Assembly: GCA_902625475.1 (NCBI GenBank)
Contig: CACOBR010000001.1
Span: 62,001 to 126,000, forward strand
Direction: 5' to 3'
DNA length: 64,000 nt
DNA from: an uncultured Alphaproteobacteria bacterium
Lineage (GTDB): Bacteria; Pseudomonadota; Alphaproteobacteria; Rhodobacterales; Rhodobacteraceae
The notes under the pieces are model-generated. The model ran no database searches. It saw nothing but the letters and a program-made list of their open reading frames with translations, and was not told the DNA's origin. Numbering within the stretch: the first letter of the stretch is position 1; every line of letters starts with the position of its first letter. The position numbers and the translations under genes are program-made. Positions 18,738-28,079 of this stretch are shown piece by piece.

Positions 18738-19604
18738 ATGAAACTTTTAAGTTACTATAGAAAGGGTGAAGTAAGCTTTGGAATCGGTAAATCAAATGGC
18801 TTAATTGATCTGGGGGAAAGATTAAAAAATAAACTGCCAGCTAAAACAATAATTAACTTTTTAACATTTTTTGGCCATGAATTTTTAGAACAATTCGTTA
18901 ATCATCCTATTGATTTTTCTTATTCTGATATTACTTTTTTGCCTGTTATTCCTAGTCCTAATAAAATACTTTGCGTTGGTTTGAATTATGAAAAACATAG
19001 AATTGAAACAAAAAGAGATGTTTCAGGCTATCCAACTATTTTTACAAGATTTCCAGATACGCAAATTGCACATAATCAATTTTTAGTAAAACCTAATACT
19101 TCAGATAGATTTGATTTTGAAGGCGAATTAGCAGTAATTATAGGAAAAGGCGGAAGACATATATCGGAAGATTCTGCAATGGATCATATAGCAGGGTATT
19201 CTTGTTATAATGATGGAAGTATTAGAGATTGGCAGAGACATACAAGTCAATTTACTCCTGGAAAAAATTTTCCATGTACTGGAGCATTCGGACCATTTTT
19301 GGTTATTAGAGAAACAATTGAAAATTATAAGAATTTAAAAATTCAAACTAGATTAAATGATACTGTGGTACAAGACGCAGTTTTAGATCAACTGATTTTT
19401 GATATTCCAAGAATTATTTCTTATTGTTCTTCCTTTAATTTTTTATCTACCGGTGATGTTATCGTTACTGGAACTCCAGGAGGAGTAGGTGACAGAAGAG
19501 ATCCACCTCTGTATTTAAAGAGTGGTGATAAAATTGAAGTTAAAATTTCAGAAGTTGGAACCCTAAAGAATTTTGTTATAAATGAAAGTGATATTTTAAA
19601 ATAG
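18738..19604 (+). CDS. Fumarylacetoacetate hydrolase family protein
   Basis: A 288-residue FAH-fold protein. The metal site is visible in RFDFEGELAVII (Glu-x-Glu) with the later Asp in CYNDGSIRDWQ, and the conserved TPGKNFPCTGAFGP and VTGTPGGVGD segments are present. Family members hydrolyse C-C bonds of ring-cleavage products, or act as 2-hydroxyhepta-diene-dioate isomerases or acylpyruvases. It is 22 bases after the extradiol dioxygenase gene and probably handles that product. Confidence 0.88.
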   Translation: MKLLSYYRKGEVSFGIGKSNGLIDLGERLKNKLPAKTIINFLTFFGHEFLEQFVNHPIDFSYSDITFLPVIPSPNKILCVGLNYEKHRIETKRDVSGYPTIFTRFPDTQIAHNQFLVKPNTSDRFDFEGELAVIIGKGGRHISEDSAMDHIAGYSCYNDGSIRDWQRHTSQFTPGKNFPCTGAFGPFLVIRETIENYKNLKIQTRLNDTVVQDAVLDQLIFDIPRIISYCSSFNFLSTGDVIVTGTPGGVGDRRDPPLYLKSGDKIEVKISEVGTLKNFVINESDILK

Positions 19605-19610
19605 TCTATA

Positions 19611-21040
19611 ATGAAAAACTGTTCTACTGACGTATTAATTGTGGGAGCGGGGCCTACAGGTTTATTTTTATCAAATTTATTAGCATCTCACCATATAAAG
19701 AACATATTAATTGAAAAAAATTCATCTACAGTAAAAGAACCTCGAGCAGTTTCTATAGATGATGAGTCATTAAGGGTAATTCAATCATTAGGATTAATAA
19801 ATTTATAAATAAAATATCACTTAATTGTTTTTTTTGATACTAAATTTTTAAATTTTTATCAGAAAAAAGATATTATTTGTTCAAAAGTAATAAGTAAAAA
19901 AATAAATTTCACATAAACTCAAAATTTATTGTTGGTTGTGATGGTGCTAATTCTATTCTTAGAAAGCTTTTAGATATAAAATTATTAGGTTCAAGTTACA
20001 AAGAGAAGTGGTTAATCTTAGATTTGTTTAATTCTTCAAACAAATTTAGACACACTCAAGTATTTTGTGATGTTCGAAGGCCGTGCATTACTTTGCCAGG
20101 GCCTCGTGGAATAAGACGTTATGAATTTAAGTTACATAAGTCAGAGAATGAAAAAGAATGTTTGAATTTAATTTTTATTAAGAAATTGTTAACTCAAAAA
20201 GGTGAAAATGATGATTTCTCAATAAGAAGAAAATGTGTATATACATTTAATGCTTTAATAGCTAATTGCTGGTTTAAAAATAAGATTTTGTTAGCTGGAG
20301 ATGCTGCTCACCAAACACCACCTTTTGCAGGACAAGGCATGAATAGTGGATTACGGGATGCATTAAATTTGTCATGGAAATTGGCTTTTGCAATTAATAG
20401 CAATAACCCCACCATTTTAAATTCTTATGAGCAAGAAAGAAAATATCATATTGCACAGATGATAAAAATCTCTCTATTAATGGGAAGAGTATTAAATCCT
20501 AAAAATAAGTTTTTGGGTATTTTAACAAGATTATTTTTTTATTTTATTTCCTACTATAAACCAGCTAAGGATTATATTTTCCAAATGAGATTTAAGCCCA
20601 TACCATCTTTTAACGAGGGGTTTTTATGGAAAACAAATAATAAGTATGAAAATGAATTGATAGGACAATTATTCCCACAACCTATGGTAGACGATTTCAA
20701 AGGAAACCAATTTTTGTTAGATGAAATTTTGGGTAACAATTTTTTTATTATTATTTATTCTAATTTACCAGAAAAATTTATTTCGAATAAATTAATAAAA
20801 AAATTTAAAACCAAAAATATTAATATTCTGGGTATCACACCAGAATATATTAATCCGGCACAAACCACTTTTAAGATTGTAAGAGATGCATCAAAAACCT
20901 TATATAATTATCAATACAATTGACAGTTAAATAAGGCATTTTTTATTCGACCGGATAAATATATAGCCACTATTACTGGAGCTGATAATTATAGTAGCAT
21001 TTATGAATTAATGGATGAATTTAAAATAAAGCTTGATTAA
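19611..21040 (+). pseudogene. Decayed FAD-dependent aromatic monooxygenase (MhpA-like)
   Basis: The 5' part (19611-19808) encodes an intact FAD motif (VLIVGAGPTGLFLSNLLASH) and then stops. A stretch to about 19920 has no convincing frame, then family sequence resumes (FIVGCDGANSILRK) and continues to 20923 with the second motif LLAGDAAHQTPPFAGQGMN. After another stop the C-terminal RPDKYIATITGADNYSS runs to 21040. Compared with the related 502-residue gene at 24591, roughly 80 residues are missing or scrambled after residue 66. At least two lesions are needed to explain it, so a non-functional gene is more likely than one sequencing error. It follows the FAA hydrolase gene by 6 bases. Confidence 0.85.
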
Positions 21041-21091
21041 TTTATCTTGAAAAAGTTTAAATATTAATATTTTAAATTTTGGGAGGTAAAA

Positions 21092-22123
21092 TTGTTAAAA
21101 AATATAAAAACTTATTTTCTTATTTGTTTTTTTTCTATTATTTTGTCAAATTCATTGTTTGCCGAAACAGTAGTCTTAAAATTTCATTCATTTCCACCAA
21201 TGCCCGCAAATTCAAATGCTAAATTTGTAAAGCCTTGGGGAGATAAAATCGAAAAAGATTCTGGAGGAAAAATTAAAGTAGAAATTTATCCAGCAATGCA
21301 ATTGGGTGGTGCTCCTCCTCAGCTTGTAGATCAAGTGAGAGATGGTGTTGTGGATTTGATTTGGACTGTAGCTGGCTATACACCAGGAAGATTTCCAAGA
21401 TTGGAAGTTTTTGATTTACCATTTATGGCAGCATCCTCTTTAGCCACTTCACAAGCTGCACAAGAATTTGTAGAAACTGTGGGTGCCGAAGATCTTAAAG
21501 ATTATAAAATCTTAGCTGTTCATGTTCACGCACCTGGAAAAATTCACACTAAGGATAAATTGATAAAATCTATTGATGATTTAAATGGACTCAAGATGCG
21601 TGGCCCTACTCGTGTTATTAGCAAAATGTTAGAGGGTTTAGGTGCTACACCTGTAGGAATGCCTGTACCAAAAGTTGCTCCCTCTTTGTCAAAAGGTGTT
21701 ATTGATGGAATGGTTGTTCCTTGGGAAATTATGCCCTCCTTTAAACTTCATGAACTAACTAAAGCTCATACAGAGGTTAGTGGTGATAGAGGATTATATA
21801 CAACTCCATTTTTATTCCTAATGAATAAAGCAAAATACGAGTCTCTCAGTGATGATTTAAAGAAAGTAATTGATGAAAATTCAGGCATGGCCCTTGCGAA
21901 ATTAGCTGGAGAATTATGGGATGGCTTTGAAGGTCCTGCGAGAAAATTGGCAGTTGATGCAGGAGGTGAATTTCATGAATTATCTGGAGATGCATTAAAA
22001 GAAATGAAAGATGCAGGAGATAAATTGATTTCACAGTGGATTAAAGATGCCAATAGTAATGGATTAGATGGTGATAATTTAGTAAGTACTGCCCGCAAAT
22101 TAATTTCAAAGTATGAAAACTAA
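21092..22123 (+). CDS. TRAP transporter substrate-binding protein (DctP)
   Basis: A 343-residue periplasmic binding protein with a signal peptide (LICFFSIILSNSLFA, cleavage before ETVVLKFHS). The DctP fold is shown by LGGAPPQLVDQVRDGVVDLI and GLKMRGPTRVISKMLEGLGA, the latter carrying the arginine that usually binds a carboxylate. Start is a TTG at 21092, supported by GGGAGG at 21081-21086. It lies among ring-cleavage genes, so the ligand is plausibly an aromatic acid. It overlaps dctQ by 11 bases. Confidence 0.93.
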   Translation: MLKNIKTYFLICFFSIILSNSLFAETVVLKFHSFPPMPANSNAKFVKPWGDKIEKDSGGKIKVEIYPAMQLGGAPPQLVDQVRDGVVDLIWTVAGYTPGRFPRLEVFDLPFMAASSLATSQAAQEFVETVGAEDLKDYKILAVHVHAPGKIHTKDKLIKSIDDLNGLKMRGPTRVISKMLEGLGATPVGMPVPKVAPSLSKGVIDGMVVPWEIMPSFKLHELTKAHTEVSGDRGLYTTPFLFLMNKAKYESLSDDLKKVIDENSGMALAKLAGELWDGFEGPARKLAVDAGGEFHELSGDALKEMKDAGDKLISQWIKDANSNGLDGDNLVSTARKLISKYEN

Positions 22124-22646
22124 TCCTTTTAATGAAAGTCAAATACGCCCAAATGATAATTTTGGGCGTTTTTTATTATATTTATCAACTCTTCTTTCAA
22201 TTCTAGGTGGCTGTGTTTTAATTCTAATTGTTATAATAAATGTTTTTTCAATTGTAGGAAGAGTTCTATTTTCCTCTCCTTTGCTTGGTGACTTTGAACT
22301 AGTAGAAATGGGGTGTGCAATCGCAATTTTTTCTTTTTTACCAATTTGTCATTTGAAAAACGGAAATGTGATTGTTGATTTTTTTAGTTCTAGATTTCCT
22401 ACATATATCAAACAAATTTTAGATATATTAAGTAATTTAATTTTTTTAATAGTTTCTGGCTTTTTTACATTCAGAATGTTTTATGGAGTATTAGATATGA
22501 TAAAATATAATGAACAAACGATGCTACTAAAACTTCCTGTTTGGATTGCGTTTATTCCAGGTATTTTTTCTTTTTTTTTACTAACAATAGTTTGTTTTTA
22601 TATTTTAATGAAAACTATCACACAGTTTCAATTTAAGAAAATATAA
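22113..22646 (+). CDS. TRAP transporter small permease (DctQ)
   Basis: A 177-residue protein with four predicted membrane segments, as in DctQ proteins. The first begins at LSILGGCVLILIVIINVFSI, and FELVEMGCAIAIFSFLP is a recognisable family region. The start overlaps the end of dctP and the stop overlaps the dctM start by one base. Codons 11 to 21 contain a complete intrinsic-terminator hairpin, described separately, which probably lowers dctQM transcription relative to dctP. No later in-frame ATG could start a full-length protein. Confidence 0.88.
   Translation: MKTNPFNESQIRPNDNFGRFLLYLSTLLSILGGCVLILIVIINVFSIVGRVLFSSPLLGDFELVEMGCAIAIFSFLPICHLKNGNVIVDFFSSRFPTYIKQILDILSNLIFLIVSGFFTFRMFYGVLDMIKYNEQTMLLKLPVWIAFIPGIFSFFLLTIVCFYILMKTITQFQFKKI
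22145..22174 (+). terminator. Intrinsic terminator inside the dctQ coding start
   Basis: ACGCCCAAA (22145-22153) and TTTGGGCGT (22161-22169) form a perfect 9-bp stem with a 7-base loop, followed by a run of six T. This is the cleanest rho-independent terminator signal in the window. It lies 22 bases beyond the dctP stop but inside the dctQ frame. Confidence 0.8.
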
Positions 22647-23995
22647 TGAAGTCCTTTTTTATAGAAAGTTATGACATAGAAAGAATAAGTCTAGGTATTT
22701 ATTTATTTCCAATGTTATTTCTTTTACTTATATTAAGAATTCCAATTGGATTAAGTATGTTCATTGTGGGTGCATTTGGTACCTCTTTAATAGCCGGTTG
22801 GCTTCCTATAATATCACAGCTTAAAACAAGTGCCTGGCATTTATTTTCAAATTATTCACTAAGTGTAATACCATTATTTTTACTTATGGGAAATTTTGCA
22901 GCAAAAGCTGGGATGAGTTCTGCTTTATTTAACTTTGCAGGGTCATGTTTGGGCCATAGAAAAGGTGGAGTAGCTATGGCTGCAGTAGGTGCTTGTGCCG
23001 GGTTTGGTGCTATTTGTGGTTCCTCTTTAGCTACGGCAGCTACAATGGGTAAAGTTGCTTTGCCTGAATTAAGAAAAATGGGATATTCTAATGCTCTAAG
23101 TACTGGAGCTTTAGCTGCAGGAGGAACATTAGGTATTTTAATACCTCCTTCAGTAATTTTAATTATTTATTCAATACTTACAGAGCAAAATATTGCTAAA
23201 ATGTTTCTTGCTGCATTTATCCCTGGAGTTTTAGCTGCATTTGGTTACATAACTGCGATTGCAATTTACGTTAGGTTTTTTCCAACTAGTGGTCCAAATA
23301 AAAAGAAAGTAGATTTTACGACTAGATTATCTTTATTTAGAGATATTTGGCATGTATTACTTATTTTTTTTATTGTTATAGGAGGTATTTATTTAGGTTG
23401 GTTTACTCCTACTGAAGGGGCTGCAGTGGGTGCAGCTGGGACTGGTTTAATAGCAGTTTTCAATAAAAATTTTTCATTAGGTAATTTTTTTGAAGTTATT
23501 AATGACACAGCAGTAACAACAGCTATGATTTTTTTGGTTTTATTAGGTGCGGAGTTCTTTAACTCTTTTATTGCTATTAGTAGGGTTACTAACATTTTAT
23601 CTGAAACTATTTTAAGTTATAATTACTCTCCATTTACAATCGTTGCCATTATCTTATTAATTTATATTTTTCTTGGCTGTTTAATGGACAGCTTAGCAAT
23701 GATTTTACTTACTATACCTGTTTTTTTTCCGGTTATTATCCAACTTGATTTTGGAATGTCCTATGAAGAAACTGCAATTTGGTTTGGAATTTTGACATTA
23801 ATTGTTGTAGAGGTTGGATTAATTACCCCTCCCGTTGGATTAAATGCATTTATTATTAATAAGATTGCAGGCGATATTCCTATAAAAGAAACTTTTAAAG
23901 GAGTTTTGCCCTTCTTGATAAGTGATTTTTTAAGAGTCATCTTACTTTTTACTTTTCCAGGCATTACTTTATTTTTAGTGAGATTGCTTTATTAA
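22646..23995 (+). CDS. TRAP transporter large permease (DctM)
   Basis: A 449-residue membrane protein of about 12 segments, the large TRAP subunit that carries the solute coupled to sodium. Family regions are RIPIGLSMFIVGAFG, GFGAICGSSLATAATMGKVA and the C-terminal GLITPPVGLNAFIINKIAG. It overlaps dctQ by one base. Together with DctP and DctQ it is a complete tripartite importer. Confidence 0.94.
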   Translation: MKSFFIESYDIERISLGIYLFPMLFLLLILRIPIGLSMFIVGAFGTSLIAGWLPIISQLKTSAWHLFSNYSLSVIPLFLLMGNFAAKAGMSSALFNFAGSCLGHRKGGVAMAAVGACAGFGAICGSSLATAATMGKVALPELRKMGYSNALSTGALAAGGTLGILIPPSVILIIYSILTEQNIAKMFLAAFIPGVLAAFGYITAIAIYVRFFPTSGPNKKKVDFTTRLSLFRDIWHVLLIFFIVIGGIYLGWFTPTEGAAVGAAGTGLIAVFNKNFSLGNFFEVINDTAVTTAMIFLVLLGAEFFNSFIAISRVTNILSETILSYNYSPFTIVAIILLIYIFLGCLMDSLAMILLTIPVFFPVIIQLDFGMSYEETAIWFGILTLIVVEVGLITPPVGLNAFIINKIAGDIPIKETFKGVLPFLISDFLRVILLFTFPGITLFLVRLLY

Positions 23996-24022
23996 TAGTT
24001 TAAACAGAAAAGGTTTTGTATA

Positions 24023-24565
24023 GTGAAAAATAATATTAAAAAGTCAAATTTTTTGAAATGTCAGCATGTTTCTTTAGAGGTGAGCAATGTTGATGAATCA
24101 CTAAAATTCTATAGAAATTTTTTATTTATGAAACTTACTGAAAGGCACAAAGCAGGAGAGCATAAAGCTATTCCTTTTGAAATGGCATTTTTAAGGCTTA
24201 ATGAACATCACCATGATCTTGTGCTTACGAATAATCCAAATAGAAATTATACGAAAAAAAATGATCAAAATTCTCCAGCAGGAATTCATCATTTTGCATT
24301 TGAATGTTCAACTCGTGAAAGTTTTTTATTTTATTTATCAAGAGCTAAAGAATTAAATTTGCAAATTGTCAGAGGACCAGTAATTCATAGTTCATTTAAT
24401 AAAAATGGTGATGGGACATGGGGAGAAAATGAAAGTTTTTATGTATTAGATCCAGATAATCATAGAATTGAGATTTTTTGTGATATGGCAGTTATTAATA
24501 AAAAGGGAGAATATATTAATACCGATAATAAGGTTGTCCCAGATACGATTGCAGAAGAGATTTAG
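24023..24565 (+). CDS. VOC-family protein, probable extradiol dioxygenase or related metalloenzyme
   Basis: A 180-residue single-copy glyoxalase/dioxygenase-fold protein with potential metal ligands in CQHVSLEVSNV (His), AGIHHFAFECST (His) and NHRIEIFCDM (Glu). Start is GTG at 24023. It lies between the TRAP genes and the flavin monooxygenase, so it may cleave the hydroxylated product. Single-module extradiol enzymes exist, but lyases and isomerases of the superfamily are alternatives. Confidence 0.75.
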   Translation: MKNNIKKSNFLKCQHVSLEVSNVDESLKFYRNFLFMKLTERHKAGEHKAIPFEMAFLRLNEHHHDLVLTNNPNRNYTKKNDQNSPAGIHHFAFECSTRESFLFYLSRAKELNLQIVRGPVIHSSFNKNGDGTWGENESFYVLDPDNHRIEIFCDMAVINKKGEYINTDNKVVPDTIAEEI

Positions 24566-24590
24566 AAAAATAACTTTTTTATGAATTTTT

Positions 24591-26099
24591 ATGGATGAAA
24601 ATCGATCATTTGATGTAATAATTATTGGATTAGGTCCTGTTGGTGCGGTCGTCGCTAATCTCTTAGCTCCATTTAATATATCAATTTTAATAATTGAAAA
24701 AAATAAAATGATTCATCCTACACCTCGAGCAATTCATTTTGATGGTGAGGTAATGCGTATTTTTCAAAATATTGGACTTTCTAGTTATATAAAAAAAATT
24801 TCTAGACCATCATTTCAGGGAATGCATTTTGTGGATAAAAACAACAAAACATTGCTTGTTAGAAAAGCTAATAAAGATATTGGTGATCAAGGATGGCATA
24901 ATAATTGGTATTTTTTTCAACCCGATTTGGAAAAAATTTTAAGAAATGGTTTAAATCGTTTTAATAATGTTTCTTTTAGGTTAGGTGAAAATTTAATCAA
25001 AATTAAAGATTTAAAAAATAATTGTATTCTTACAACTAATTCCGCTTTTTCAAATAAAAAAAAATCCTATTTGGGAAAATGGGTAATAGGGTGTGATGGT
25101 GCAAATTCATTGGTGAGTAAAAAAATCTCAAAAAAAGTGACAGACTTTGGATTTGATGAAAAGTGGCTTGTTATCGATTTAAATATTAAAAAAAACTCAG
25201 TTAGAGCAAAAAAACTTCCTAACTATACAGTACAACATTGTAACCCAATGAGACCAATGACAAGGTGTTGTATCAATTCATCAAAAAGAAGATGGGAAAT
25301 AAAAATTCTTCCTAAAGATGATTTAAAAAAGATTCTTCAAAAAAAATTTTTATGGTCAATTTTATCTCCATGGTTAACTCCTGATGATGCTGAAATAGAA
25401 AGAGCCCAAATTTATACTTTTCATTCTATAATAAAAAATAAGTGGAGAAAAAATAATATGGTAATAGCTGGAGATAGTGCTCATCAGTCACCTCCTTTTC
25501 TAGGTCAGGGCCTTTGTGCTGGTTTTAGAGATGCTAGTTCGTTAGCTTGGCGTTTGGCTAAAATAATTAAGGGTAGAGCTGATAATACCTTACTTGATTC
25601 ATATACAAATGAAAGAAAAAAGCATGTTTTAGAATTTATTAAATTAGCTACAAGATGTGGTCAATTGATTAACACTGGTAAAAAAAGTCTTATTAATAAA
25701 TACTTCGATAGTAGTCTTAAAAAAAATAAAGCAAGTTTTAATTACCCAAAGCCGCAACTTGGTAAAGGTATATGGGAATATGGTAAAACACCATTAGGTC
25801 AGATAACTCCTCAATTTCTTTTTAGAAAAAGGTTATTAGATGAGGGAGCAATTTATAAGTTTATTTTATTAGAGAATTGTAATCTTAAAAATAATTTGCA
25901 ATATCAAGATAAAAAATTGCTCGAGGAAATTGAAATTAAAATAATTTCTGCCAACAAAGAAATTAAAAGTTGGCTTAAAACTATCAATGCTAATGTAGCA
26001 TTAATAAGACCAGATAGATACTTATATGGTTTTGCTAATGATTATTCTGAGACAAATAAATTACTAAATAGTTTAAGAGAAAAATTAGAAACTAAATAA
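24591..26099 (+). CDS. FAD-dependent aromatic monooxygenase (MhpA/PheA-like)
   Basis: A 502-residue class A flavin monooxygenase. N-terminal FAD motif FDVIIIGLGPVGAVVANLL, the middle GCDGANSLVSK, and VIAGDSAHQSPPFLGQGLC are all intact. The branch including 3-(3-hydroxyphenyl)propionate hydroxylase is the best resemblance. It is the intact relative of the decayed gene at 19611-21040. Expected job: hydroxylate an imported phenolic acid before ring cleavage by one of the neighbouring dioxygenases. Substrate not determinable. Confidence 0.85.
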   Translation: MDENRSFDVIIIGLGPVGAVVANLLAPFNISILIIEKNKMIHPTPRAIHFDGEVMRIFQNIGLSSYIKKISRPSFQGMHFVDKNNKTLLVRKANKDIGDQGWHNNWYFFQPDLEKILRNGLNRFNNVSFRLGENLIKIKDLKNNCILTTNSAFSNKKKSYLGKWVIGCDGANSLVSKKISKKVTDFGFDEKWLVIDLNIKKNSVRAKKLPNYTVQHCNPMRPMTRCCINSSKRRWEIKILPKDDLKKILQKKFLWSILSPWLTPDDAEIERAQIYTFHSIIKNKWRKNNMVIAGDSAHQSPPFLGQGLCAGFRDASSLAWRLAKIIKGRADNTLLDSYTNERKKHVLEFIKLATRCGQLINTGKKSLINKYFDSSLKKNKASFNYPKPQLGKGIWEYGKTPLGQITPQFLFRKRLLDEGAIYKFILLENCNLKNNLQYQDKKLLEEIEIKIISANKEIKSWLKTINANVALIRPDRYLYGFANDYSETNKLLNSLREKLETK

Positions 26100-26304
26100 A
26101 TTTTAACATTATTTTTATTTTTATGGTATATAATTACCTTACATTGATAATAAGAAATATTAATTAAACCAAGCTTTGAAATTTACTACTTTGGCAGTTT
26201 TATATTGAGTTAATAAAAATTATAAATTTAAAAAAATATTTGAATGAAATTTCATATATTCAATAATTTGTATTCTAGTATTATTATATAAAAGTGAGTA
26301 GACA
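26100..26304 (+). promoter_or_regulatory. 205-base leader before the homocysteine methyltransferase gene
   Basis: No gene is visible. Two small hairpin possibilities occur: CCAA (26169-26172) with TTGG (26191-26194), and a TTGAAT/ATATTCAA imperfect pair around 26240-26264. Riboswitches of the SAM-II/SAM-V type are known before homocysteine methyltransferase genes in marine alphaproteobacteria. I cannot match the consensus here, so this is only a place to test. Confidence 0.2.
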
Positions 26305-27204
26305 ATGAATAAAGATATAACCCTCTTAGATGGATCCATTGGACAAGAAATTTTAAAAAGATCTGGTGATAAAGCTACACCACTTTGGTCAACTAAAGTA
26401 ATGATGGACAAACCAACAATTGTTGATGATGTTCACAGGAGTTATTTTAAATCTGGGGCAACTGTAGCTACAACGAACACTTATCCAGTTCATTATGATA
26501 GATTAAAAAGAGTAGGCTTAGAGGATGATAGATTTAAACTTTGGGATATCGCAGTAAATTCAGCATTAAGTGCTAGAAATAAGCACGGTTATGGTAAAGT
26601 TGCGGCTTCAATAGGTCCTCTTATTGCATCATATCGACCAGATATTTGCCCTCCAGCAGCTGAAGCTGAAAAAATTTATGATGAAATAATTAGTCATTTG
26701 TCTTTGAAAACTGACATAATTTTGATTGAAACAATGTGTTCTATAGATCAGGCTGAAGGTGCTTTGAGAGCTTCAGAAAAAATAGAAAAACCTGTATGGA
26801 TTGGTTTTTCTGTTGATGATTTCGATGGTTCAAAATTAAGATCTGGAGAAAATTTAAAAGAAATAGCTTCCATTTTAGAAAAGTTTACTATTGAGGCTGT
26901 ACTTATTAATTGTTCAAGACCTGAAGTAGTTACTACTGCTGTAGAAATTGTTTCTTCATTTAATAAAAAGTTTGGAGCTTATGCTAATGGATTTACAAAA
27001 ATAACATCTGGTTTTTTAAAGGATGCACCGACAGTAGATGCTTTGGAAGAAAGAAAGGACCTAAGTCCAGAAAATTATTTGGAATTTGTAATGGAATGGG
27101 TCGAGTTAGGTGCTTCTATAGTTGGTGGTTGTTGTGAGGTTGGTCCAGAACATATAAAACTCATAGCAAATAAATTAAAAAATACTGGTTATCAAATAGT
27201 TTGA
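26305..27204 (+). CDS. Homocysteine S-methyltransferase family protein
   Basis: A 299-residue protein of the MmuM/BHMT family. N-terminal ITLLDGSIGQEILKRSGD is typical. The zinc cysteines are present: one in VLINCSRPE and a pair in VGGCCEVGPEHI near the C-terminus. These enzymes move a methyl group from S-methylmethionine, betaine or related donors to homocysteine, giving methionine. Which donor is used cannot be read here. It stands alone ahead of a TSUP permease gene. Confidence 0.9.
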   Translation: MNKDITLLDGSIGQEILKRSGDKATPLWSTKVMMDKPTIVDDVHRSYFKSGATVATTNTYPVHYDRLKRVGLEDDRFKLWDIAVNSALSARNKHGYGKVAASIGPLIASYRPDICPPAAEAEKIYDEIISHLSLKTDIILIETMCSIDQAEGALRASEKIEKPVWIGFSVDDFDGSKLRSGENLKEIASILEKFTIEAVLINCSRPEVVTTAVEIVSSFNKKFGAYANGFTKITSGFLKDAPTVDALEERKDLSPENYLEFVMEWVELGASIVGGCCEVGPEHIKLIANKLKNTGYQIV

Positions 27205-27244
27205 TGTTGAAATTAAAATTTAAAAAATTCTTTACATTTTGATA

Positions 27245-28012
27245 ATGTATGACACTTGGATTTTTTGGATTATTGCTGTTTTTGCTGCCGCAACTGTTGG
27301 ATTAGGAAAGGGAGGTCTACCAGTGATTGCATCTCTCGCAGTTCCTAGTCTTTCTTTGTTTATGTCACCAATTAGTGCTGCAGGACTATTACTGCCTGTT
27401 TATATCGTATCTGACATTTTTGCTTTATTTTTTTACAGAAAAGATTTTGATATTAGAGTTTTAAAAATAAGTATTTTAGGTATGACAATTGGTGTATTAA
27501 TAGGTTGGGCTACTGCCGATTTTGTTATTGAGTGGGTAGTAACAATTATTATTGGGCTTATGGGTTTAATATTTGCAATAAATGAGTTATTCAGAAACAG
27601 CATAAAAAAAACCAATTTAAAAAAAATTAATCAAAGTAAAGGTTTATTTTGGTGCTCAATTTCAGGTTTTACTAGTTTTATAAGTCATAACGGGGGACCA
27701 CCATGGCAAATATTTGTTATACCTCTTGGCCTCAGTAAAACTGTTTATGTTGGAAGCTCTGTATTAGCCTTCAGTTATGTTAATGCTATAAAAGTCATAC
27801 CTTACTTCTTTTTAGGTCAACTTAATTTTGGCACTATTAAGATTGCTTTATTTTTACTTATTCCTGCCTCTTTAGCAGTCTATATTGGTTATTTAGCTGT
27901 TAAAATCATTCCTGAAAAAGTATTTTATTTAATAATTTCTTGGGCTTTGTTAATTATTTCTTGTAAATTAATATGGGACGGAATTTTTTTATCAAAATTA
28001 TTCATTTTTTAA
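27245..28012 (+). CDS. TSUP (TauE/SafE) family membrane permease
   Basis: An approximately 255-residue membrane protein with about eight segments. The family's duplicated pattern is visible: AATVGLGKGGLPVIASLAV in the first half and GFTSFISHNGGPPWQIFVIP in the second. TSUP proteins carry sulfite, sulfoacetate and other small anions. An ATG at 27245 is preferred over a TTG two codons earlier. It lies 40 bases after the methyltransferase gene, so the pair may share a transcript. Confidence 0.87.
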   Translation: MYDTWIFWIIAVFAAATVGLGKGGLPVIASLAVPSLSLFMSPISAAGLLLPVYIVSDIFALFFYRKDFDIRVLKISILGMTIGVLIGWATADFVIEWVVTIIIGLMGLIFAINELFRNSIKKTNLKKINQSKGLFWCSISGFTSFISHNGGPPWQIFVIPLGLSKTVYVGSSVLAFSYVNAIKVIPYFFLGQLNFGTIKIALFLLIPASLAVYIGYLAVKIIPEKVFYLIISWALLIISCKLIWDGIFLSKLFIF

Positions 28013-28079
28013 AATTATAAAATCTATTGATATTATTCAACTTTCAACAAAAAACAAAATTTGTTTATTTTCTTAGTTG

